This document shows, one piece after another, positions 16,591-24,272 of a DNA stretch of 27,262 nt. Every line of letters starts with the position of its first letter. Within the stretch, counting starts at the first letter, position 1. The stretch spans positions 1 to 27,262 of the forward strand of contig DQUX01000263.1 of NCBI GenBank assembly GCA_015662065.1. Direction: 5' to 3'. Origin of the DNA: Anaerolineales bacterium (GTDB taxonomy: Bacteria; Chloroflexota; Anaerolineae; B4-G1; DUEL01). The position numbers and the translations under genes were made by a program. Under the pieces are notes generated by a model. The model was not told where the DNA came from, ran no database searches, and worked only from the letters and a program-made list of their open reading frames with translations.

Positions 16591-17907
16591 CTACATCTCC
16601 CGCAGCCTGCGCTTCAGGTCGCTGGGGGTGGCTGCCTCCAGGGGGATGTAACGGGTGCGGGGGTAATACCGCCGGAAGAAGGCCCTCAGGTCGGAGGGCC
16701 ACTCGCCGGGGTTGACCGCGATGACCGTCTTATCCTCCAGCGCGCCGATGCCGGCGTCGTCAGCGCTGCTGCCAATGGTCCACCGTCTCGCCTCCCACGC
16801 CCCGCTGTCCAGGATCGCCCGCACCCACGCCACACCCGCCCCCGGTGGAAGGAGCACATAGGTTCGGGCATATTGCTCCCGGGGCAGCCCCCATACCTCC
16901 ACCGGCCGGGGGTGCACCTTGAGATCCGCCTCGGCCAGCCGCTGCGCGCCGCCATCGGCGGTGAAGAGAATATGGTGATCCCCTATCTCCACGGGGATGA
17001 AGGTCCACGCCCAGGCCCCTCCCTCAGGGGGCGGCTCCACCTCCGCTTCGGCCACCGGCACCGCCGCCCCATCCGGATCGATCACCTCCAGCGCCACATC
17101 CCGGTGGGCCTGGGTCGAGGTCACCCCCACCAACACCTCGTCCCCCACCCGAGGCTCCGCCGGCTCGAAACCGATCTCCGTCCGCGGGGCCGGCGCCACA
17201 AGCTCCAGCGCCACGTCATCCCAATAGGCGTCGTTGTGTTTGAAGGGCCAGAGGGTACGGGAGCGGAGAAAGACTGTCACGGTATTCCCCCGGGCCACCG
17301 CCTCAACGGGAGGCACCGGCCGGTGCCCGTTGTAGATGTGCGCTCCTGTGCCCCAGACCACCGTGTCGGCGTAGGGATCGGTTCTGCCGGTGGGGTCTAT
17401 GCCCACCCAGAAAGTGAAATTGCGCGTTCCGTCATCCTGGACCGAGCCCTCTAGGGCGAAGAAGTGATCATATCCCACCCCCTCCCCCTCGCTCCAGCGG
17501 GGGTCATCGGGGTGAGGCCCGCTGTGGCTGTTGGACCAGGCGTGGGCCCAGGCGGAGAGCCGGAGCCGCGCGCCCGGTTCGACGGAGACCTGCTGGAGAA
17601 AGCCGCCGTCGTGGATGCGGAAGAAGGTGAAAAAGAGGATGCTTTTCTGGCCCGAGTGGACGCGCACGGCATCGCCGGTGATCCACGAATCCCGCACCTC
17701 CGGCTGGCTCCACCCGTTCGGGTTGCCCGGGTCGTGCTCCACCGGCCCACCATGGCGGAACCAGGTCACCCAACCCGGTGGGGTGAAGATGTTGCCCCGC
17801 TCCGCCTCCTCGACGCGGCCATCAGTGTGGAAAATCAGACACCGGTGGGATCGCTCCTCCCCCCAGTCGGCCTCGAAGCCACCGTTACGCAAAAGAGCTC
17901 CGCCCAT
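16591..17907 (-). CDS. Protein with carbohydrate-binding-like and Ig-like regions
   Basis: I do not recognise a named family for this 438-aa protein. The N-terminal half (about 5-235) begins LLRNGGFEADWG, the usual opening of a carbohydrate-binding-like beta-sandwich, and is rich in Trp/Gly/Asp. Residues about 240-335 look like an Ig-like or CARDB-type domain (IGFEPAEPRVGDEVLVGV). The C-terminal 100 residues contain an alpha/beta segment (YARTYVLLPPGAG, IGSSADDAGIG, KTVIAVNPGEWP). No signal peptide is visible at ATG 17907-17905, which has a good AAGGAGG ribosome site. A cytoplasmic location would be odd for this content, so an unusual export route or a missing upstream part is possible. Confidence 0.8.
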   Translation of the reverse strand: MGGALLRNGGFEADWGEERSHRCLIFHTDGRVEEAERGNIFTPPGWVTWFRHGGPVEHDPGNPNGWSQPEVRDSWITGDAVRVHSGQKSILFFTFFRIHDGGFLQQVSVEPGARLRLSAWAHAWSNSHSGPHPDDPRWSEGEGVGYDHFFALEGSVQDDGTRNFTFWVGIDPTGRTDPYADTVVWGTGAHIYNGHRPVPPVEAVARGNTVTVFLRSRTLWPFKHNDAYWDDVALELVAPAPRTEIGFEPAEPRVGDEVLVGVTSTQAHRDVALEVIDPDGAAVPVAEAEVEPPPEGGAWAWTFIPVEIGDHHILFTADGGAQRLAEADLKVHPRPVEVWGLPREQYARTYVLLPPGAGVAWVRAILDSGAWEARRWTIGSSADDAGIGALEDKTVIAVNPGEWPSDLRAFFRRYYPRTRYIPLEAATPSDLKRRLREM

Positions 17908-18003
17908 CGCCCCCCTCCTTCCCTGTCCGTGCTCCCATCAGTTTAGCACAGAAGGGCATCCAGGGCAACGCGGGCAAATTCTGTGATTGCCCACATCTCA
18001 TCA

Positions 18004-18067
18004 CAGAGACACGGAGAGCACAGAGAAAACACAAAAATGTCCTATCCCGGTGTCCTCCGTGCCTCTG
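18004..18067. repeat. 64-bp imperfect palindrome (CAGAGACACGGAG type)
   Basis: The arms CAGAGACACGGAGAGCAC (18004-18021) and GTGTCCTCCGTGCCTCTG (18050-18067) are inverted repeats matching at 15 of 18 positions, separated by 28 bp. The style is that of short dispersed repeats seen in many bacterial intergenic regions. I cannot count other copies from this window. Confidence 0.65.
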
Positions 18068-18135
18068 GGGTGAAAAAACGAGCACCCCGAATAGACGTCT
18101 GCATACTTATGGGTAGTCACCACAGGAGACCATCC

Positions 18136-18163
18136 TTGCGTCCCCCTACCGGCATGATATAAT
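18136..18163 (+). promoter_or_regulatory. Extended -10 promoter, leaderless GTG transcript
   Basis: There is TTGCGT (18136-18141), a 16-bp spacer and TATAAT (18158-18163) preceded by TG at 18155-18156 (extended -10). The predicted transcript start is within a base or two of the GTG start codon at 18171, with only a C-run between, so the first gene is probably leaderless. Confidence 0.6.
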
Positions 18164-18170
18164 CCCCCCC

Positions 18171-18368
18171 GTGGTCACAAAACGGCAACTGGGCATCTTC
18201 CTGTCTCTGGTCGGCCTGGTAATGGTAGGAGGCACCGTAGCCGTGGACTGGGCAGGAGCGGGGGAGTGGAGTGGATTTGGCCCCCTCCAATGGATGGGGC
18301 TCGGCGCAGGGCTGGTCGCGCTGACCATCGGCCTCCTCCTCACCCGACTGGGCAATCGCCCGGCGTAA
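18171..18368 (+). CDS. Small two-helix membrane protein
   Basis: This is a 65-aa protein with two hydrophobic helices (about 7-26 and 41-60) joined by a short Trp/Gly loop (DWAGAGEWSGFGPLQW). No known family is recognised. The GTG start has no ribosome site, but a TATAAT ends 7 bp before it, which fits a leaderless mRNA. It is 19 bp ahead of the glycosyltransferase gene and probably in the same transcript, so an accessory role in that membrane complex is possible but unproven. Confidence 0.7.
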   Translation: MVTKRQLGIFLSLVGLVMVGGTVAVDWAGAGEWSGFGPLQWMGLGAGLVALTIGLLLTRLGNRPA

Positions 18369-18387
18369 CCAACGATCTGGCAAGCAG

Positions 18388-19992
18388 ATGACTGTAACGC
18401 TCCCCAAGCTCCTCAAACCCACCGCCACCCTTCTGACCGTCCTGGCCCTGCTGGTCTTCGCCGGCTACCTGGCGGTGTACCTGATCTACGCCGCCGCCCT
18501 GTTCCGCTGGCCCTACGACTACGACCAGGGAGAGGGCTTCGAGCTGTACGACGCGATCCTTTACAGCCAGGGAGAATGGCCCTACCGGGATAACGACACC
18601 TTCCCGTTCTACGCCTCCAACTACCCTCCCCTCTTTCACCTGCTTATCCTCCCGCTGCTGCCGCTCTTCGGCCCGCGGCTGATCGCCGGGAGACTGGTCT
18701 CTTTCACCGCCACTCTGGTCACTGCCGGCGCCATCGCCTTCGCGGTGCGCCGGGAGAGCAAGGACATCACCGCTCCCTCCCTCCTCCGATGGGGGCTACC
18801 CACCCTCGCCGGCCTGGCCTTCCTCTCCTCCAACATCGTCTACCAGGTCGGGCCGCTGTGTCGGCTCCACACGACGATGGTGATGTTCGAGACCCTGGCG
18901 GTGGTCGCCATCGCCGGCTTTCAGCATCCCTGCCACCCCCCTCGGAACCTACTCCTGGGCCTGTTCTTCCTCCTCTGCGCCGGGTACACCAAGCAACTGG
19001 CCATCTTCACCGCGGCCGCTGCCCTGGGCTTTGTCTTTCTGCGAGACGTGCGAAAGGGAATCCTCTCCGGCCTGGGGCTGGCGGTGGTGGCCGGGGGGCT
19101 CTTCCTGCTCATCGATCGGGCCACCAACGGCCAATGGATGCTCAACGCCATCCACGCCAACGTGAACGAGTTCGACTATCGCCAGACCCTGGCGCTATTG
19201 GGGCAGTGGCTCCGGCTACACCCCATCCTCCTCCTCCTGGCGGGGGGGCTGCTCGTGTATGAGCTGTTTTGGGACCGACTGTCTGCCTACGCCGTCTGGT
19301 TCGTCTTCGCCATAGGGATGGGGTTATTGAGCGGCAAGTGGGGGGCGGGACCGACCTACTTCATCACCGCTATCGCCGCCGCCTGCGTGATGGCCGGGCG
19401 GGCGTCGGCCCACCTCGTCGGAGCACACCGCAATGCGCCCCAACGCCGCGACCTATCCCTCCTCCTGGTGGCGGCCCTCTTTCTGCTGCAGGCCACCTTC
19501 ACCCTGCACCTCCCTACCACCGGCCCGGTCTTCACCCCGCTGGCCCGGGCGCTGGGCGTGGCGGACCGACCGGTGCAGGGGGACTGTGTGACCTTCGCCT
19601 ACTACGACAGCGGGGGGTACACTCAACTCGGCCACCTGCTCACCGCCGATGACTACCAGGCTGGCGAACGCATCCTGGCCTACGTGCGCCATTCGGATGG
19701 GCCGGCCTTCAGCGAGGAAGCAGCCTTCAGCCTGCTGGCTGGCCGGCCGGTAGTGACCAACCCGACCCAGCTCCTCAACCTCTACAAGAACGGCCTGCTG
19801 GATACCTCGGAGATCGTCCGCCGGATCGAGGCGGAGGAGTTCGGCGTGGTGGTCTTCCGCGCCCAGTTCTACCCCCAACCGGTGCTGGAGGCCATCGGGC
19901 AGCATTACCGACCCGTGGAGCACATGTGTATGAACGGCTTCTACTACCACATCCTGTTGCCCCACCGACTGCTGGAAGATGTCAAGAGGTAA
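18388..19992 (+). CDS. GT39-like polytopic membrane glycosyltransferase
   Basis: This 534-aa integral membrane protein has about ten hydrophobic helices between residues 14 and 380 and a soluble C-terminal region of about 150 residues. After the first helix an outward loop carries YDYDQGEGFELYDAIL and GEWPYRD, the acidic and PYxD pattern typical of GT-C enzymes related to the PMT/ArnT (GT39) group, which use polyprenyl-phosphate sugars. The acceptor and donor cannot be told. The ATG at 18388 has only a weak ribosome site. The C-terminal part (GDCVTFAYYDSGGYTQLG to the end) resembles the soluble domain found in similar proteins. It follows the small membrane gene and is 6 bp ahead of the zinc-ribbon gene. 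Confidence 0.82.
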   Translation: MTVTLPKLLKPTATLLTVLALLVFAGYLAVYLIYAAALFRWPYDYDQGEGFELYDAILYSQGEWPYRDNDTFPFYASNYPPLFHLLILPLLPLFGPRLIAGRLVSFTATLVTAGAIAFAVRRESKDITAPSLLRWGLPTLAGLAFLSSNIVYQVGPLCRLHTTMVMFETLAVVAIAGFQHPCHPPRNLLLGLFFLLCAGYTKQLAIFTAAAALGFVFLRDVRKGILSGLGLAVVAGGLFLLIDRATNGQWMLNAIHANVNEFDYRQTLALLGQWLRLHPILLLLAGGLLVYELFWDRLSAYAVWFVFAIGMGLLSGKWGAGPTYFITAIAAACVMAGRASAHLVGAHRNAPQRRDLSLLLVAALFLLQATFTLHLPTTGPVFTPLARALGVADRPVQGDCVTFAYYDSGGYTQLGHLLTADDYQAGERILAYVRHSDGPAFSEEAAFSLLAGRPVVTNPTQLLNLYKNGLLDTSEIVRRIEAEEFGVVVFRAQFYPQPVLEAIGQHYRPVEHMCMNGFYYHILLPHRLLEDVKR

Positions 19993-19998
19993 CCGAAA

Positions 19999-20493
19999 AT
20001 GGAGACAACGACTTTTCGCTGTCCGACCTGCGGGAGCACGGCCCTCGCTCCCAACCCGGACGGGAGCCTGACCTGCGCCCGCTGCGGTGCGGTATCCGAA
20101 CCGGTCGGGCGGACCTGCCCGGACTGCGGCGCGGCCAATCCGCCGAAAGCGGAGCGATGCCGGTCCTGTGGCCGCCCCCTCGACCTGGTCGGGTTCATCC
20201 TGCAGGCCCGTCTCAGATCCCCGACGGAACGACTGGAGCAGATCCAACAGCAGGCTGCAGCCCTCAAGGAGGAAGCGGAGGCTGCGTCGCAGGAGCGGCT
20301 ACAACGATGGTGGGAACAGGAGGCAGCCCGTCGTCGGGCGCTGGCCCAGGCCCAGGCGGAACGGGCCCGACAGGAGCGCGTGATGTTGACGGCGGCCGCC
20401 ATCTTCGCCGTGGTAGTGCTGGTAGGGCTCATCATCTACACCCTGGTCACCTCCACCGGGCCCGGCACCCCCACCCCCACCCCGCTCCCCTGA
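19999..20493 (+). CDS. Zinc-ribbon, coiled-coil, single-pass membrane protein
   Basis: This is a 164-aa protein. Two zinc ribbons occupy the N-terminus: C8/C11/C26/C29 and C40/C43/C54/C57. An alpha-helical, Gln/Glu/Arg-rich segment (about 75-128) probably forms a coiled coil. One transmembrane helix (about 131-150) precedes a short Thr/Pro-rich end (TPTPTPLP). This order suggests a tail-anchored protein with its ribbons in the cytoplasm. The function is not known. It sits 6 bp after the glycosyltransferase gene, with an AGAGG ribosome site inside that gene's end, and 29 bp before degV. Confidence 0.82.
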   Translation: METTTFRCPTCGSTALAPNPDGSLTCARCGAVSEPVGRTCPDCGAANPPKAERCRSCGRPLDLVGFILQARLRSPTERLEQIQQQAAALKEEAEAASQERLQRWWEQEAARRRALAQAQAERARQERVMLTAAAIFAVVVLVGLIIYTLVTSTGPGTPTPTPLP

Positions 20494-20522
20494 TCGGCGA
20501 ACAGGAGAACGAGGAGAAGGAT

Positions 20523-21380
20523 ATGGCAACGGTCGGCATTCTGACAGACACCTCCGCCAGCATTCCGGCACCGCTGGTGAAGGAACTGGGGATCGAGTTG
20601 GTACCCTACTACATTCACCGGGGCCTGGAGACGCTGCGGGACCTCATAGACGTGGAGCCAGAGGCGTTTGCCCGGTACCTGAAGACCGCCACCAAACTGC
20701 CCACCACATCCAACCCCAGCCCCGGCGACTACCTGGCCGGGCTGCAGCGGCTGGCGGAGCGGACCCGAGAGATCGTGGTGCTGACGATGACCTCCAAGGG
20801 AAGCGGCGCTTACCAATCCTGCCGGGCAGCGGTGGACATCCTGCGCGAGCGGATGCCCAAGATCCGGGTCGAGGTCGTGGACACGCTACAGGTGGCGATG
20901 TCTCAGGGCTGGGCGGCCATCGAGGCGGCCCGGGCCGCGTTGACGGGCCTCAGCCTCAAAGAGGTCATGGAGGGGGCAGTGGAGGTAGCCCGGCAGGGAA
21001 TGATGATCCAGACCGCCGACACCCTCCGGTATCTCCATATGGGCGGTCGGATCGGGCGTGCCCAGCACCTGGTGGGCTCACTCCTCAACATCAAACCCCT
21101 CATCGGGATGGAGGACGGCGTGATCGTGGCCCTGGGCACCGCCCGCAGCCGATCCAAGGCATACGCCCGGATGGTGGAACTGATGCGTCAGCGGGTAGGC
21201 GAGGGGGCCCGGATCAAAGTGGCCTTCACCCACGTAGCAGCGCTGGAGCAGTTGGAACAACTGCGGAGACGGGTCCTCGCCCATTTCGACTGCGCCGAGG
21301 TCCTCATCTCCCCCCTCTCCCCCGTCCTGGCGGTCCACTCCGGCCCAGGGACAGTGGGGTTGAGCTTCTTCGCCGTCTAG
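20523..21380 (+). CDS. DegV family fatty-acid-binding protein (FakB-like)
   Basis: DegV/FakB proteins bind a fatty acid and present it to the kinase FakA. The 285-aa protein shows the family landmarks: GILTDTSASIP at the N-terminus, TTSNPSPGDY near 61-70 with the Thr-Ser that contacts the carboxylate, TSKGSGAYQS, RYLHMGGRIGRA, and the C-terminal HSGPGTVGLSF. The start ATG 20523 has a GAGGAGAAGG ribosome site. No FakA/DhaK-like kinase is in the window. It is the last gene of the 18171-21380 plus-strand group and converges on clpC. Confidence 0.93.
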   Translation: MATVGILTDTSASIPAPLVKELGIELVPYYIHRGLETLRDLIDVEPEAFARYLKTATKLPTTSNPSPGDYLAGLQRLAERTREIVVLTMTSKGSGAYQSCRAAVDILRERMPKIRVEVVDTLQVAMSQGWAAIEAARAALTGLSLKEVMEGAVEVARQGMMIQTADTLRYLHMGGRIGRAQHLVGSLLNIKPLIGMEDGVIVALGTARSRSKAYARMVELMRQRVGEGARIKVAFTHVAALEQLEQLRRRVLAHFDCAEVLISPLSPVLAVHSGPGTVGLSFFAV

Positions 21381-21390
21381 GGGGGCAGAA

Positions 21391-21470
21391 AAACGCGGCA
21401 ACGGGGGAATGTAGAGAGGACGGGAGCCCTTCGTGCCCCCACGTCTCTGCGTCCCCGCGTCCCCGCGTTT
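21391..21470. repeat. 80-bp imperfect palindrome between convergent genes
   Basis: The outer arms AAACGCGG (21391-21398) and CCGCGTTT (21463-21470) are perfect. Further pairing with gaps continues inward (ACGGGGG against GTCCCCGCGT, AGAGA against TCTCT). The right arm also contains a short direct repeat, GTCCCCGC GTCCCCGC. It lies between the 3' ends of degV and clpC and could serve as a two-way 3' hairpin. Confidence 0.6.
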
Positions 21471-21481
21471 GAGCAAGGGCG

Positions 21482-23974
21482 TTACCGCGTCTGAAGGCTG
21501 GATTCCGGCATACTGACCGCCTGCCCGGTCTCCAGAGGCTCCATCTGGGAGAAGGTCAGCCCCTCCTCCCCCACGTCCACCAGCACCCGGTCGCCGCTCT
21601 TGAAGTCGCCCCGCAGCAGCCGGATGCTGAGAGGGCTCTCCACGTGCCGCTGGAGCGCCCGTCGCAGGGGGCGAGCGCCAAACTGGGGGTCGTATCCCTC
21701 GCGGGCCAGCCACCTGCGGGCGGCCTCGGTCAGCTCCACCTGCAACCCCTGCTCCGCCAACCGATCGGCGATCTCCTGCATCTGGAGGTCCACGATCTGC
21801 TCCACCTGCTCCAGCGTGAGCTGGTTGAAGATGATGATCTCGTCCACCCGGTTGATGAACTCCGGTCGGAAGACCTCTTTCAGAGCCTTCTCGATACGGC
21901 GTCGGCTCTCCTCCTCCTCGCGGCTCTCCTCCTCCGCCCCTAGGAACCCCAGCGCCCCGCCCCTCCTGGCAAAGGCGGTCCCCACGTTGGAGGTCATAAT
22001 GATGACCGTGTTGCGGAAGTCCACCGTGCGCCCCTGTCCGTCGGTGAGCCGGCCGTCGTCCAGGATCTGGAGGAGGGCGTGGAGCACCTCCGGGTGGGCT
22101 TTCTCGATCTCGTCAAAGAGGACGACCCGGTAGGGCCGTCGGCGGACCGCCTCGGTGAGCTGGCCGCCCTGTTCATAACCGATGTAGCCGGGCGGCGCGC
22201 CGAAGAGCCGGCTGACGGTGTGGTGCTCGTGGTACTCGCTCATATCGATGCGCAGCAGGGCATCCTCGTCGTCGAACATAAACCAAGCCAGGGCCTTGGC
22301 CAGCTCCGTTTTGCCCACCCCAGAAGAGCCGAGGAAGATGAAACTGCCGATGGGCCGGCGGGGGTCCTTTAGGCCGGAGCGACCCCGCCGGATGGCGTCG
22401 GCGACGGCTGCCACCGCCTCGTCCTGCCCAACGATCCGCCGGTGGAGAGATTCCTCCATCCGCAGCAGCTTCTCCGCCTCCGTCTCCATCATCTGAGCCA
22501 CCGGGATCCCGGTCCAGGAGGCCACGACCTCGGCGATGTCCTCCTCCTCCACAGTCTCATCCAACTGATGCTCCTGCTGCCAGGCCCCCCGCTTCCTCCT
22601 GAACTCCTCCTCCAGCCGGAGTCGTTGGGTCTTGAGCTCGGCCGCCCGCTCGTAGTCCCGCTGGCTGCCGGCCGCCCCCTCCTCGATCCGCAGCCGGGAG
22701 ATCTCCGACTGCATCTGCTTCAGGTCCGGCGGCAGGGTGTAGAGAGCGACCCGCAGCTTGGCCGCCGCCTCGTCCACCAGGTCGATCGCCTTGTCTGGCA
22801 GCCGCCGGTCGGTGACATAGCGGTGGGAGAGCCGGGCCGCGGCGATCAGCGCCTCGTCGGAGATGTGGACCCGATGGTGGGCCTCGTACCGGTCCCGCAA
22901 CCCCCGCAGCATCTCGATGGTCTCCTCGACGGTGGGCTCCTCCACAAAGACGGGGGCGAAGCGCCGCTCCAGCGCCCCGTCCTTCTCAATGTACTGCCGG
23001 TACTCATCCAGTGTGGTCGCCCCGACGCACTGCAGTTCCCCTCGGGCCAGCGCCGGCTTCATCATGCTGGAGGCGTCCAACGCGCCGGAGGCTGCCCCCG
23101 CGCCGACCACGGTGTGGAGCTCGTCGATGAAGAGGATGATCTCCCCCTGTGCCCGCTGGACCTCCTCGATGGCGGCCTTCAGCCGCTCCTCGAACTCGCC
23201 TCGGAACCGGGTCCCGGCCACCATCGCCGCCAGGTCCAACTGCACCACTCGCCGGCCCTTGAGGATCTCCGGCACGTCGTCGGAGACGATCTTCTGGGCC
23301 AGCCCCTCGACGATGGCGGTCTTGCCCACACCCGGCTCACCGATGAGGACCGGGTTGTTCTTCGTGCGGCGGACGAGGATCTGGATCACCCGCAGGATCT
23401 CCATATCCCGCCCGATGACCGGGTCTAGCTTCCCCTCCCGCGCCATCTGGGTCAGGTCCCGGCTGTACTTCTCCAGGGTGCGATAGCGGGACTCGGCGCG
23501 GGGGTCGGTGACCCGCTGGCCGCCACGGATCGCCTGGATGGCCTCGTGGATGCGCTCCCGGTTGACGCCCGCCTCGGCCAGAATGCGGGGGACATCGCCA
23601 CTCCGTTCGTTGGCGATCGCCAGGAAGATATGCTCGGTGGAGATATAGTCATCCCTGAGACGATTCGCCTCGTCGTTGGCCATATCCAGCACCCGCTTCA
23701 CCCGGGGCGTGATGAAGACCTGCCCCAGACTGCCCCGCCCATAGATGCCGACCTTAGGGCTGCTGCGGAGGGCCCTGTCCAGGCGACGGCTGATCATCTG
23801 CACGTCTACCCCCAGAAACTCGAGGATCTGAGGGACCACGCCATCCGGCTGCTCCAGGAGGGCCAGCAGGATATGCTCCGTATCCACCTGGGTGTGACCG
23901 TACCGGTTCATGATCTCCACAGCCCGCTGGGCCGCATCCTGCGCTCGCTCGGTAAAACGATCCATCCGCATCAT
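21482..23974 (-). CDS. clpC: ATP-dependent Clp protease ATPase subunit ClpC
   Basis: This 830-aa double AAA+ unfoldase has two N-terminal Clp repeats (about 5-145). D1 has Walker A GEPGVGKT (212-219) and Walker B LFIDE (281-285). The middle segment is short, with a UVR-like sequence [18 protein letters not shown] (440-457). D2 has Walker A GSSGVGKT (549-556, where most relatives have GPTGVGKT) and Walker B VVLFDE (617-622). An LGF tripeptide at 675-677 sits where ClpC/ClpA carry the ClpP-docking loop. These traits favour ClpC over ClpB. The start ATG 23974 has an AAGGAGT ribosome site. A second ATG directly follows it. No clpP or mcsA/mcsB is in the window. Confidence 0.9.
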   Translation of the reverse strand: MMRMDRFTERAQDAAQRAVEIMNRYGHTQVDTEHILLALLEQPDGVVPQILEFLGVDVQMISRRLDRALRSSPKVGIYGRGSLGQVFITPRVKRVLDMANDEANRLRDDYISTEHIFLAIANERSGDVPRILAEAGVNRERIHEAIQAIRGGQRVTDPRAESRYRTLEKYSRDLTQMAREGKLDPVIGRDMEILRVIQILVRRTKNNPVLIGEPGVGKTAIVEGLAQKIVSDDVPEILKGRRVVQLDLAAMVAGTRFRGEFEERLKAAIEEVQRAQGEIILFIDELHTVVGAGAASGALDASSMMKPALARGELQCVGATTLDEYRQYIEKDGALERRFAPVFVEEPTVEETIEMLRGLRDRYEAHHRVHISDEALIAAARLSHRYVTDRRLPDKAIDLVDEAAAKLRVALYTLPPDLKQMQSEISRLRIEEGAAGSQRDYERAAELKTQRLRLEEEFRRKRGAWQQEHQLDETVEEEDIAEVVASWTGIPVAQMMETEAEKLLRMEESLHRRIVGQDEAVAAVADAIRRGRSGLKDPRRPIGSFIFLGSSGVGKTELAKALAWFMFDDEDALLRIDMSEYHEHHTVSRLFGAPPGYIGYEQGGQLTEAVRRRPYRVVLFDEIEKAHPEVLHALLQILDDGRLTDGQGRTVDFRNTVIIMTSNVGTAFARRGGALGFLGAEEESREEEESRRRIEKALKEVFRPEFINRVDEIIIFNQLTLEQVEQIVDLQMQEIADRLAEQGLQVELTEAARRWLAREGYDPQFGARPLRRALQRHVESPLSIRLLRGDFKSGDRVLVDVGEEGLTFSQMEPLETGQAVSMPESSLQTR

Positions 23975-24002
23975 GCTCTCTACTCCTTATCCCCCAGACT
24001 CC

Positions 24003-24030
24003 ATTATACCACACCGTGGGCCAGGGTAAA
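24003..24030 (-). promoter_or_regulatory. Extended -10 promoter of clpC
   Basis: On the minus strand there is TATAAT (24008-24003) preceded by TGG, making an extended -10, with TTTACC (24030-24025) as a partial -35 at 16 bp. The predicted start near 23996 leaves a short leader with the clpC ribosome site. clpC is therefore probably expressed separately from clpB. Confidence 0.55.
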
Positions 24031-24057
24031 GCGTTTCGGGAGTGGGGTAGGAATGCG

Positions 24058-24122
24058 GGTTCGTAGTAGCGGCTTCAGCCGCTTTTGCCCCTTTGGAACG
24101 GCTAAAGCCGTCACCACGAACC
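24058..24122. repeat. 65-bp palindromic repeat (GTAGTAGCGGCTTCAGCCG type)
   Basis: The arms at 24058-24081 and 24099-24122 are inverted repeats matching at 20 of 24 positions. Each arm also holds its own small palindrome (CGGCTTCAGCCG and CGGCTAAAGCCG), so a cruciform or a double-hairpin RNA is possible. From memory, similar GTAGTAGCGGCTTCAGCCGC elements recur in Chloroflexota and some other phyla; I cannot verify that here. Confidence 0.75.
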
Positions 24123-24231
24123 AAGAATGCCAATATCCAGCCAGAGAATTGATAAGCCCTGGGGATGGGGAGGCGCGTTTCAGTTTCGGGGCGAACGGTC
24201 CCCCCAAGCACTCGCGCATCACAAATCCCGC

Positions 24232-24260
24232 GGAATTGGGCAGGTTTCCTGCCCGATTCC
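24232..24260 (-). terminator. Strong 13-bp hairpin after clpB, T-poor
   Basis: On the minus strand GGAATCGGGCAGG and CCTGCCCAATTCC pair at 12 of 13 positions around a 3-nt AAA loop, 12 bp beyond the clpB stop. No run of T follows (only GCGGGATTTG), so it may be a weak terminator or an mRNA-stabilising 3' hairpin. Confidence 0.6.
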
Positions 24261-24272
24261 TGAGATTCACCC

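Larger units (their letters stand above)
17908..18170. other. Divergent intergenic region with palindrome and promoter
   Basis: This 263-bp gap separates the divergent genes at 17907 and 18171. It contains the ribosome site of the minus-strand gene, an imperfect palindrome (18004-18067) and an extended -10 promoter facing right. I see no protein or RNA gene in it. Confidence 0.6.
23975..24272. other. Region between clpB and clpC: promoter, palindrome, hairpin
   Basis: This 298-bp space between two same-strand genes holds, from right to left on the transcribed strand, the clpB 3' hairpin (24232-24260), about 110 bp with no recognised element, a palindromic repeat (24058-24122) and the clpC promoter (24003-24030). 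No CIRCE-like GAGTGCTAA inverted repeat was seen. Confidence 0.6.

Noticed and set aside
21430..21470. A possible CRISPR or tandem-repeat array from repeated GTCCCCGC units.
   Set aside because: Only two units are present with no spacers, and they form one arm of an inverted repeat.
23975..24272. CIRCE or HAIR heat-shock operators near clpC and clpB.
   Set aside because: No TTAGCACTC-N9-GAGTGCTAA or close variant was seen here or upstream of clpB; this was a visual check only.
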